The notes beneath the pieces are model-generated. The model worked only from the letters and a program-made list of their open reading frames with translations, ran no database searches and was not told where the DNA came from. Source: Mogibacterium sp. (GTDB lineage Bacteria > Bacillota > Clostridia > Peptostreptococcales > Anaerovoracaceae). From it: a stretch of 46,727 bases of DNA. The stretch covers positions 1 through 46,727 of the forward strand of contig JAFQZQ010000032.1 of assembly GCA_017405845.1 (NCBI GenBank), in the 5' to 3' direction. The translations under genes were made by a program, and so were the position numbers. Below, in pieces: positions 21,810-29,260 of the stretch. Every line of letters starts with the position of its first letter. Positions within the stretch are counted from its first letter, which is position 1.

Positions 21810-24800
21810 ATGAAGAGACAATTCAAAACAATGGACGGCAACAACGCTGCTGCACATGTCTCCTACGCGTTCACAGAGGTATCCGGAATCTATCCGATCA
21901 CTCCGTCTTCGCCGATGGCAGACTATGTAGACCAGTGGGCAGCTGCAGGTCGCAAGAACATCTTCGGATCGACAGTACAGGTAGTCGAGATGGAGTCTGA
22001 AGCTGGTGCTGCTGGTGCTGTACACGGCTCACTCGGAGCTGGCGCACTCACCACAACTTACACAGCTTCCCAGGGACTTCTCCTGATGATCCCTAACATG
22101 TACAAGATCGCTGGTGAGCTCCTTCCGGCAGTATTCCATGTATCAGCTCGTACAGTTTCGACTCACGCGCTGAACATCTTCGGAGACCACTCAGACGTTT
22201 ATGCTTGCCGTCAGACAGGATTCGCTATGCTTGCAGAGAGCAACGTACAGGAAGTTATGGACCTCGGTCCTGTAGCTCACCTGGCTGCTATCGAGGGCAG
22301 AGTACCTTTCCTGAACTTCTTCGACGGATTCAGAACATCCCACGAGATTCAGAAAGTCGCTGTTTGGGACTATGAAGATCTCAAGGAAATGTGCAACATG
22401 GACGCTGTTAAGGCATTCCGTGATGCTTGCCTGAACCCTGATCACCCTCATCTGAGAGGATCTCACGAGAATGGCGACGTATTCTTCCAGCACAGAGAAG
22501 CTTGCAACAAGTACTATGATGCAGTTCCTGAAGTTGTTGAGAAGTACATGGCTAAGATCAACGAGAAGCTCGGAACAGACTATCAGCTCTTCAACTACTA
22601 TGGTGCACCTGATGCTGACAGAGTCATCATCGCTATGGGATCCATCTGTGACGTTGCTGAGGAAGTTATCGACTACCTCAACGCAAAGGGCGAGAAGGTT
22701 GGTCTTATCAAGGTAAGACTCTACAGACCGTTCAGAGCAGACAAGCTGATCGCTGCACTGCCTGAGACATGCAAGAAGGTTGCTGTTCTCGACAGAACAA
22801 AAGAGCCAGGCGCTCTCGGCGAGCCACTCTACCTCGACGTAATGACAGCATTCGCTGAGGCAGGTATGAACGATGTTAAGGTTATCGGCGGACGTTACGG
22901 CCTCGGTTCGAAGGACACTCCACCGGCATCGGTATTCGCAGTTTATGATGAGCTTCTTAAGGACGAGCCAAAGAGAAAGTTCACTATCGGCATCGTAGAT
23001 GACGTTACACACCTCTCACTCGAAGAGAAGCCAGCTCCGATCACAGCTCCTGCAGGAACGATCGAGTGCAAGTTCTGGGGACTCGGCGGCGACGGAACAG
23101 TCGGAGCCAACAAGAACTCCATCAAGATCATCGGAGACCACACAGACAAGTATGTACAGGCTTACTTCCAGTATGACTCCAAGAAGACAGGCGGCGTTAC
23201 AATTTCTCACCTGAGATTCGGTGACAAGCCGATCAAGAGCTCATACTACATCAACAAGGCTGACTTCGTAGCTTGCCACAACCCATCATACATTGATAAG
23301 GGATTCAAGATCGTTCAGGACGTTAAGCCGGGCGGAATCTTCCTCATCAACTGCCAGTGGAAGCCGGAGGAAGTCGGACATCACCTCGATGCTGCTGCTA
23401 AGAAGTACATCGCTGAGAACAACATCCAGCTGTACATCATCGACGCTATCGATCTCTGCGCTAAGATCGGAATGGGCAAGAGAACAAATACAACTCTCCA
23501 GTCCGCATTCTTCTCACTCGCAGAGGTACTGCCAAAGGCAGACGCAATCAAGTACATGAAGGACGCTGCTACGAAGTCCTACCTCAAGAAGGGCCAGGAT
23601 ATCGTAGACATGAACCACAAGGCTATCGACGCAGGTGCTGACGCTCTCGTTAAGATCGACGTTCCTGCTGAGTGGGCTAACCCTGCTGCAGACGCTGAGA
23701 AGGCTCCTCTCGAGGGACCTGAAGCTCTCGTTAAGCAGGTCAAGAACATCCTGCTGCCAATCGACAACATGGATGGAGACAGCCTGCCTGTATCCGCATT
23801 CATGCCTCACGTTGACGGTGAGTGGGAGCTCGGCGCTTCCGCTTACGAGAAGAGAGGCGTTGCGGTTATGGTTCCTGAGTGGGATTCCACAAAGTGCGCA
23901 CAATGCAACAGATGCGCATTCGTATGCCCACATGCTACTATCAGACCATATCTGCTCGACGAAGCTGAGATGGCAGCTGCTCCGGAAGGATTCAAGGCTG
24001 TTGATCACAAGCTGAGCAAGGGCGCTTATAAGTACGGCCTCGCTGTATCCCCACTCGATTGTATGGGATGCGGAGTATGCGTAACTATCTGCCCAACCAA
24101 GTCGCTGACAATGAAGCCGCTTGAGGAGCAGCTCCCTGAGCAGAAGAACTTCGACTATGCTGTTAAGAGCGTATCCGTTAAGAAGGAATTCGCAGACAAC
24201 AGCAACGTTATCAAGTCGCAGTTCAAGACTCCTCTCCTCGAGTTCTCGGGCTCCTGCGCAGGATGTGCTGAGACATCATATGCAAGACTTATCACACAGC
24301 TTTGCGGAGATCACACATTCATCTCCAACGCTACAGGATGCTCCTCCATCTGGGGCGGCCCTGGCGCAACAGCTCCTTACACAACAAATGCTGAGGGACA
24401 TGGACCTGCATGGTGCAACTCGCTGTTCGAAGATAACGCTGAGCACGGCCTCGGTATGAGAATGGCTATCAAGGCACGCAGAGCAAAGATTAAGGCTGAC
24501 GTTGAAGAGCTCGTAGCTGCAGGCGTACCTGATGAGGTAAAGGCTGCTGCTGATGCTTGGATCGAAGCATTCAACTGTGTTGATGGTTCGAAGGAGAAGG
24601 GCGAGGCTCTCGTTGCTGCACTCGAAGCTGCAGGAATCGGAGCTGACATCGTAGCACGTAAAGACCTCCTCGGCGAGAAGACAGTATGGATCTTCGGCGG
24701 AGACGGCTGGGCTTACGATATCGGTTATGGCGGACTCGATCACGTACTCGCAAGCGGCGAGAACGTAAACGTAATGGTATTCGATACAGAGGTTTACTCC

Positions 24801-25340
24801 AACACAGGTGGACAGGCTTCGAAGGCTTCCAACATCGGTCAGGTTGCACAGTTCGCTGCTGCAGGTAAGGCAATCGAGAAGAAGTCACTGTCGCAGATCG
24901 CTATGGCTTACGGCTATGTATACGTAGCACAGGTAGCTATGGGCGCTGATATGAATCAGACTCTGAAGGCAATGAACGAAGCTATCGCTTACGACGGCCC
25001 ATCCCTCATCATCGGCTACTCGCCATGCGAGATGCACTCCATCAAGGGCGGCATGATGAACTGCCAGATGGAAATGAAGAAGGCTGTAGAGTGCGGTTAC
25101 TGGAACCTCTTCAGATTCAACCCTGCTGCAAAGGCAGAGGGCAAGAACCCGTTCACACTGGACAGCAAAGTACCTGCAGGCGGATATCAGGAGTTCCTGA
25201 AGAACGAAGCACGTTACAACAGACTGACCAGAGAGAATCCGGAAAGAGCAGAGAAGCTCTTCGCGGAGAACGAGGCAGCTGCAATGGCACGTTACGACAA
25301 GCTCGTCAAGTTCGTAGACTTCTACGCACCAGCAGAGTAA
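21810..25340 (+). CDS. nifJ: pyruvate:ferredoxin (flavodoxin) oxidoreductase
   Basis: Single-chain 1176-residue PFOR that oxidatively decarboxylates pyruvate to acetyl-CoA and CO2, reducing ferredoxin. Domains in order: pyrimidine-binding TPP domain (from GIYPITPSSPMADY), the transketolase C-like domain, the gamma domain (WGLGGDGTVGANK), a 2x[4Fe-4S] ferredoxin insert with CAQCNRCAFVCP and CMGCGVCVTICP (about residues 698-760), and the TPP-pyrophosphate domain with the proximal cluster cysteines (SGSCAGCAET) and the GDGWAYDIGYGGLDH Mg/TPP motif. AAGGGAG precedes ATG 21810. It is followed by its own terminator. Codon use is very biased, which also produces long meaningless antisense frames. 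Confidence 0.97.
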   Translation: MKRQFKTMDGNNAAAHVSYAFTEVSGIYPITPSSPMADYVDQWAAAGRKNIFGSTVQVVEMESEAGAAGAVHGSLGAGALTTTYTASQGLLLMIPNMYKIAGELLPAVFHVSARTVSTHALNIFGDHSDVYACRQTGFAMLAESNVQEVMDLGPVAHLAAIEGRVPFLNFFDGFRTSHEIQKVAVWDYEDLKEMCNMDAVKAFRDACLNPDHPHLRGSHENGDVFFQHREACNKYYDAVPEVVEKYMAKINEKLGTDYQLFNYYGAPDADRVIIAMGSICDVAEEVIDYLNAKGEKVGLIKVRLYRPFRADKLIAALPETCKKVAVLDRTKEPGALGEPLYLDVMTAFAEAGMNDVKVIGGRYGLGSKDTPPASVFAVYDELLKDEPKRKFTIGIVDDVTHLSLEEKPAPITAPAGTIECKFWGLGGDGTVGANKNSIKIIGDHTDKYVQAYFQYDSKKTGGVTISHLRFGDKPIKSSYYINKADFVACHNPSYIDKGFKIVQDVKPGGIFLINCQWKPEEVGHHLDAAAKKYIAENNIQLYIIDAIDLCAKIGMGKRTNTTLQSAFFSLAEVLPKADAIKYMKDAATKSYLKKGQDIVDMNHKAIDAGADALVKIDVPAEWANPAADAEKAPLEGPEALVKQVKNILLPIDNMDGDSLPVSAFMPHVDGEWELGASAYEKRGVAVMVPEWDSTKCAQCNRCAFVCPHATIRPYLLDEAEMAAAPEGFKAVDHKLSKGAYKYGLAVSPLDCMGCGVCVTICPTKSLTMKPLEEQLPEQKNFDYAVKSVSVKKEFADNSNVIKSQFKTPLLEFSGSCAGCAETSYARLITQLCGDHTFISNATGCSSIWGGPGATAPYTTNAEGHGPAWCNSLFEDNAEHGLGMRMAIKARRAKIKADVEELVAAGVPDEVKAAADAWIEAFNCVDGSKEKGEALVAALEAAGIGADIVARKDLLGEKTVWIFGGDGWAYDIGYGGLDHVLASGENVNVMVFDTEVYSNTGGQASKASNIGQVAQFAAAGKAIEKKSLSQIAMAYGYVYVAQVAMGADMNQTLKAMNEAIAYDGPSLIIGYSPCEMHSIKGGMMNCQMEMKKAVECGYWNLFRFNPAAKAEGKNPFTLDSKVPAGGYQEFLKNEARYNRLTRENPERAEKLFAENEAAAMARYDKLVKFVDFYAPAE

Positions 25341-25372
25341 TTGATCTGAACGCTGCATAAAGCAACAATATG

Positions 25373-25398
25373 GAGCCGGTCTTCGGACCGGCTCTTTT
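25373..25398 (+). terminator. intrinsic terminator of nifJ
   Basis: GAGCCGGTC (25373-25381), UUCG tetraloop, GACCGGCTC (25386-25394), then TTTT. Confidence 0.93.
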
Positions 25399-25407
25399 AT
25401 TGCTTAG

Positions 25408-25607
25408 AGAGAGCAAGAGTGACAATATGCTTCTGCTCGCACGCTGCGTCGCCGAGAATGCCATCTCGTTCGACCTTGCTTCGCGGGGAACGGCTCTGAC
25501 GCTTCGCTTGCGAGACTCGTTCCAGCCGCTCACCTGCGGTCTCTCTCCGGCATTCTTAGCGGCTCCTCCGCAACGCTCGCATCGGCAAATTGTCACTCTT
25601 GCTCTCT
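25408..25607. repeat. 200-bp intergenic element with perfect 19-bp terminal inverted repeats
   Basis: This fills most of the gene-free stretch between nifJ and fba. AGAGAGCAAGAGTGACAAT at 25408-25426 recurs exactly inverted at 25589-25607. Inside is GC-rich sequence with further nested repeats, such as GAGAATGCC near 25454 against GGCATTCTTAG near 25550. No credible ORF or SD is inside. The design is shared with the element at 36663-36820. It could fold as one long hairpin RNA, or be a non-autonomous (MITE-like or REP-like) repeat. Confidence 0.7.
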
Positions 25608-25629
25608 TATGCATTAAATAAAAGTGCGG

Positions 25630-25658
25630 TTGAAAGTGCTCTCTATAACAGGTAAAAT
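25630..25658 (+). promoter_or_regulatory. promoter of the aldolase gene
   Basis: TTGAAA (25630-25635), 17 bp, TAAAAT (25653-25658). Short leader with AAAAGGAGGT before ATG 25694. Confidence 0.7.
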
Positions 25659-25693
25659 ATAAGTGTGTTTATGCATGAAAAGGAGGTAGATAT

Positions 25694-26662
25694 ATGCCAC
25701 TCGTAACAACAACTGAAATGTTCAAGAAGGCTTATGACGGCGGATATGCCATCGGAGCTTTCAACGTCAATAACATGGAGATCGTGCAGGGTATCACAGA
25801 AGCTGCCGGCGAACTCAGAAGCCCGGTTATCCTGCAGGTTTCGAAGGGTGCACGTGCTTACGCTAACCACACTTATCTGGTTAAGCTTGTAGAGGCTGCA
25901 ATCATCGAGAACCCTGAGATCCCTATCGCACTTCACCTCGACCACGGTGATTCCTTCGAGCTCTGCAAGAGCTGCATCGACGGAGGATTCACTTCTGTAA
26001 TGATCGATATGTCCTCGAAGCCATTCGAAGAGAATATCGCAATTACAAAGCAGGTAGTAGAATATGCTCATGCTCACGGCGTAGTCGTTGAGGCTGAGCT
26101 CGGAACACTCGCCGGAGTAGAGGACGAGGTAGTCGTAGAAGCCGGCCACGAGAGCTATACAAGACCTGAAGAGGTAGAAGAATTCGTAAGCAGAACAGGC
26201 TGCGATTCTCTGGCGATCGCAATCGGAACTTCCCACGGCGCATACAAGTTCACACCGGCTCAGTGCACAAGAAACGAGGAAGGTATTCTCGTACCACCTC
26301 CACTGCGTTTCGACGTACTCGAGGAAGTAACAAAGAGACTGCCGGGATTCCCGATCGTTCTCCACGGATCTTCATCGGTTCCACAGGAATTTGTAAAGAT
26401 GGTCAATACATACGGCGGCAACATGCCTGATGCTGTAGGTATTCCTGAAGAGCAGCTCCGTAAGGCAGCTGAATCCGCAGTATGCAAGATCAACATCGAC
26501 TCGGATATCCGTCTCGCTATGACAGGTAACATCCGCAAGTACTTTGCTGAGCATCCTGATCACTTCGACCCACGTCAGTATCTGAAACCTGCAAGACAGG
26601 CTGTAAAGGACATGGTAGCTCACAAGATCGTAAACGTTCTCGGATCGGACGGAAAGATCTAA
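25694..26662 (+). CDS. fba: class II fructose-bisphosphate aldolase
   Basis: Zinc-dependent aldolase interconverting fructose-1,6-bisphosphate with DHAP and glyceraldehyde-3-phosphate in glycolysis and gluconeogenesis. 322 residues. Family landmarks: GAFNVNNMEIVQGI near residues 22-35, the zinc and base region PIALHLDHGDSFELC, SVMIDMSSKPFEENI, EAELGTLAG, the zinc-ligand AIGTSHGAYKF block, and LHGSSSVPQEF with the phosphate-binding INIDSDIRLA. AAAAGGAGGT lies 7 nt before ATG 25694. It is monocistronic, bounded by the element upstream and a terminator at 26687. Strong codon bias indicates high expression. It lies with ackA and nifJ in a central-metabolism cluster. Confidence 0.96.
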   Translation: MPLVTTTEMFKKAYDGGYAIGAFNVNNMEIVQGITEAAGELRSPVILQVSKGARAYANHTYLVKLVEAAIIENPEIPIALHLDHGDSFELCKSCIDGGFTSVMIDMSSKPFEENIAITKQVVEYAHAHGVVVEAELGTLAGVEDEVVVEAGHESYTRPEEVEEFVSRTGCDSLAIAIGTSHGAYKFTPAQCTRNEEGILVPPPLRFDVLEEVTKRLPGFPIVLHGSSSVPQEFVKMVNTYGGNMPDAVGIPEEQLRKAAESAVCKINIDSDIRLAMTGNIRKYFAEHPDHFDPRQYLKPARQAVKDMVAHKIVNVLGSDGKI

Positions 26663-26686
26663 AAACAACATATTTGAATCAACGGG

Positions 26687-26718
26687 CAGCGCAGATAAGT
26701 ATCTGCGCTGTTCTTTTT
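26687..26718 (+). terminator. intrinsic terminator of fba
   Basis: CAGCGCAGATA (26687-26697) pairs with TATCTGCGCTG (26700-26710); TTCTTTTT follows. Confidence 0.88.
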
Positions 26719-26762
26719 ATGCGCCACTCGGGACAGACTCCGGCCGCGCGGCGCATAAAAAG
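26713..26762. repeat. 50-bp inverted-repeat element overlapping the fba terminator tail
   Basis: CTTTTTATGCGCC (26713-26725) and its exact inverse GGCGCATAAAAAG (26750-26762) enclose a GC-rich 24-bp core. It could act as a terminator in either direction. Confidence 0.6.
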
Positions 26763-26813
26763 ACTCATTATGTATATTCTGTAAGGATTCAGACGGCTGT
26801 TAACCCTAAATGC

Positions 26814-26819
26814 TATAAT
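26814..26819 (+). promoter_or_regulatory. -10 box of the ABC transporter operon
   Basis: Consensus TATAAT. The -35 at the right distance (26791-26796) is poor, so the promoter may need an activator. Predicted RNA start near 26826. Confidence 0.45.
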
Positions 26820-26863
26820 TCCCAGTGAATTACACGGCTTTGCCGTAAGCGGGAGGACATAAT

Positions 26864-29257
26864 TTGTCTCACACGATAGAGCTCAAAAGGGTATCGAAAT
26901 ACTATGCTGCGGAAGATTCCGTCAGCATGGGTTTTTCGCGCATCGATCTCAACCTCGACATTGGTGAGTTTGTAGCGATAACAGGCGAAAGCGGAAGCGG
27001 AAAGTCCACTCTGCTCAATGTTATCAGCGGACTCGACACCTATGAAGAGGGTGAGATGTTTGTATGCGGCGAAGATACTTCCGCATACAGCACTGAAGAC
27101 TATGAGGCCTATCGCAAAACATATATCGGAAACATATTCCAGGATTTCAACCTGATAAACAGCTACACGGTCTACCAGAACATCGAAGCTGTGATGCTTT
27201 TGTCGGGGAGAAAGAAATCTGAAATCAAAGAGCGGGCTTATGAGCTCATAGATCTGGTAGGTCTCAAAAAATACCGCCGCACAAAAGTGTCGAGGCTGTC
27301 GGGTGGCCAGAAGCAGAGAGTCGCCATTGCCAGAGCTCTTGCAAAGAATGCACCAATAATCGTAGCTGATGAGCCTACGGGAAATCTTGACAGCGCGTCC
27401 GCTGCAAGTGTTATGGAGACTCTGGCCAGAGTTTCGAAGGATAGGCTCGTTGTTATAGTTACGCATAATTACGAGCAGGCAGAGCCGTACGTGACGCGCA
27501 AGCTGACGATGCACGACGGCAAGATAATCGAAGATAAGAAGATCGCGCCGAAGCGCTACGACTCTGATGATTACCTTTCGGACGAGTATGCCGCACCTGC
27601 GGATGGCGCGCAGAGAAGGGAAGGCCGTGCAGCCAGAGCAGCCAAGGCAGAGAAAGCAGCAGCTGCAGGCATCACCACACAGCATTCGGAACCGCCTGCT
27701 CCTAGAAATATGAGAAAGTCCGCGCAGATCAGGCTGGGCGTACGCAATACCTTCAACCTGCCTGCCAAGTTCATACTGCTGTTTATCGTGTATTTCTTTG
27801 TATCTACAGCTGTGCTGAGCCAGTATGCGGCCACGAAAAACAGCATGCACGAGAATGACCTTCTCGGTAATAATCCGTATTTCATCAACGCGAGCACGGA
27901 CCGCATCATCGTAAAGAAAAGCGATGAGAGCAGTTTTACTGATGAGGACTTTGCTGCGGTAGAATCTACTCCTAACATCAAGGAGATAGTCAAGAACGAT
28001 CTTGCGGTCGACAGCGGCATCAGCTTCAGCCTCGGAGACTTTTACGTTGAAGGCCCGGTAATGCCTGTAAGCAGCCTTGCCGAAGAAGATATTACATACG
28101 GGCATCTGCCTGAAAATGATTATGAGATAGTCATAAAGCTCGATCCTTCGTCTGAAGTGCTTTCTGTAGGAGACCCGTCAGAGTATATCGGACAGCCGGT
28201 AAGACTCAAGGATATGAGTCAGATGCAGACCTATCAGTTCAACAGGCGTATAAGGGTAGCAGGTATAGTTGTGAGCGATGGCATCGGAGACAACGATAAC
28301 TATGCTCTGTTTGGCTATTCAACCATATATGCGAGCGACAAGGTCAGCAACGAGCTGCTCATCTCAATGATGGCAGCCACATCGAAGACCGAGCTGAACT
28401 TCAACGGTACAAGGGTAAGCACCGACTACGAGCGCGGTATCTATTCGTCTACAGACATCCCTGACGGCAAGGTCTATCTTTTCGAAGACCAGACATACTA
28501 TTACGATGATGAGCTGGCTGTCGGAAAGCCGTTCAGCCTCAAGGTGAAGAACAGATTCTTCGAATCGAAAGGCGAATATACGGTCGATAAGATACTGACT
28601 GAAGACAATTGCACCGAACTGGCCGGCATACCTAAGGATGAATTCGACATGTTCTTCAACTGCGTATTCATCAGTGAAAATGACTTCAGAAAGCTGTTTG
28701 ATAAAGGCTTCTATCAGATAAGCGCTTACATGGAGAGTGAGCAGAAGTCCGTTGAGACTCAGCAGGCTCTGAACGAGAAAGGCTTCACTACTCTTGCCAT
28801 GAAGGACGCGCTGACCGATGAGACGGGCGGCCTTGGAGGCGTGCTCAGCCTGATGACTTACGTCCGACTCGCTGTAGAGTTTCTGATCCTATTCTTCATA
28901 GCATATGCTGTCATAAGGCTGATCATGAGGTCCAGGAATTCTTACTACTCAACACTCAGAATTCTCGGTGCAACAAAGAGCAATACCGACACTATACTGA
29001 GAGTTGAGCTGGTTCTAATGATGCTCATCGCATACAGTGTGGATATATTATTCGTGATGCTCGTCAAAAAAGGAATCTTACAGGATCTCATCCACAACGA
29101 GCTCAAACAGGTAACAAAACTGCTGTACTACCTCATGCCGGCTGATTACATCGCACTTGGGGCAGTGCTGCTGTTCATGTCGCTCCTGATCGCTAACAGA
29201 TACTCCAGGCACATCTTCACGAAGAGTGCCATGAAGGCATTCAGAGAGGGGGCGTAG
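26864..29257 (+). CDS. ABC transporter, fused ATPase and FtsX/MacB-type permease (first of pair)
   Basis: 797-residue ABC protein. Residues about 1-225 are the nucleotide-binding domain: Walker A GESGSGKST, Q-loop FQDFNL, signature LSGGQKQRVAIARA, Walker B IIVADEPTGNLD, H-loop VTHN. A low-complexity Ala/Arg-rich linker (about 240-285) leads to membrane helix 1 (about 302-322), a large external domain, and three C-terminal helices (about 660-790) of the FtsX type. This is the MacB layout, used for mechanotransmission to extracytoplasmic substrates such as peptides or lipoproteins. The start is TTG 26864 with GGGAGG 7 nt upstream. It ends 3 bp before the second gene, with which it probably forms a heterodimer. 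The substrate is unknown. Confidence 0.88.
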   Translation: MSHTIELKRVSKYYAAEDSVSMGFSRIDLNLDIGEFVAITGESGSGKSTLLNVISGLDTYEEGEMFVCGEDTSAYSTEDYEAYRKTYIGNIFQDFNLINSYTVYQNIEAVMLLSGRKKSEIKERAYELIDLVGLKKYRRTKVSRLSGGQKQRVAIARALAKNAPIIVADEPTGNLDSASAASVMETLARVSKDRLVVIVTHNYEQAEPYVTRKLTMHDGKIIEDKKIAPKRYDSDDYLSDEYAAPADGAQRREGRAARAAKAEKAAAAGITTQHSEPPAPRNMRKSAQIRLGVRNTFNLPAKFILLFIVYFFVSTAVLSQYAATKNSMHENDLLGNNPYFINASTDRIIVKKSDESSFTDEDFAAVESTPNIKEIVKNDLAVDSGISFSLGDFYVEGPVMPVSSLAEEDITYGHLPENDYEIVIKLDPSSEVLSVGDPSEYIGQPVRLKDMSQMQTYQFNRRIRVAGIVVSDGIGDNDNYALFGYSTIYASDKVSNELLISMMAATSKTELNFNGTRVSTDYERGIYSSTDIPDGKVYLFEDQTYYYDDELAVGKPFSLKVKNRFFESKGEYTVDKILTEDNCTELAGIPKDEFDMFFNCVFISENDFRKLFDKGFYQISAYMESEQKSVETQQALNEKGFTTLAMKDALTDETGGLGGVLSLMTYVRLAVEFLILFFIAYAVIRLIMRSRNSYYSTLRILGATKSNTDTILRVELVLMMLIAYSVDILFVMLVKKGILQDLIHNELKQVTKLLYYLMPADYIALGAVLLFMSLLIANRYSRHIFTKSAMKAFREGA

Positions 29258-29260
29258 CGG

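Noticed and set aside
25408..25607. tRNA or CRISPR in the palindromic element
   Set aside because: No cloverleaf with CCA-like end and no regularly spaced direct repeats; the repeats are inverted and terminal.
25370..25621. 83-residue frame inside the palindromic element
   Set aside because: Lies across a terminator and inverted repeats, without an SD.
26813..28105. 430-residue frame antisense to the first ABC gene
   Set aside because: Opposes a clear Walker A/B ABC gene and has no start signal or recognisable domain.
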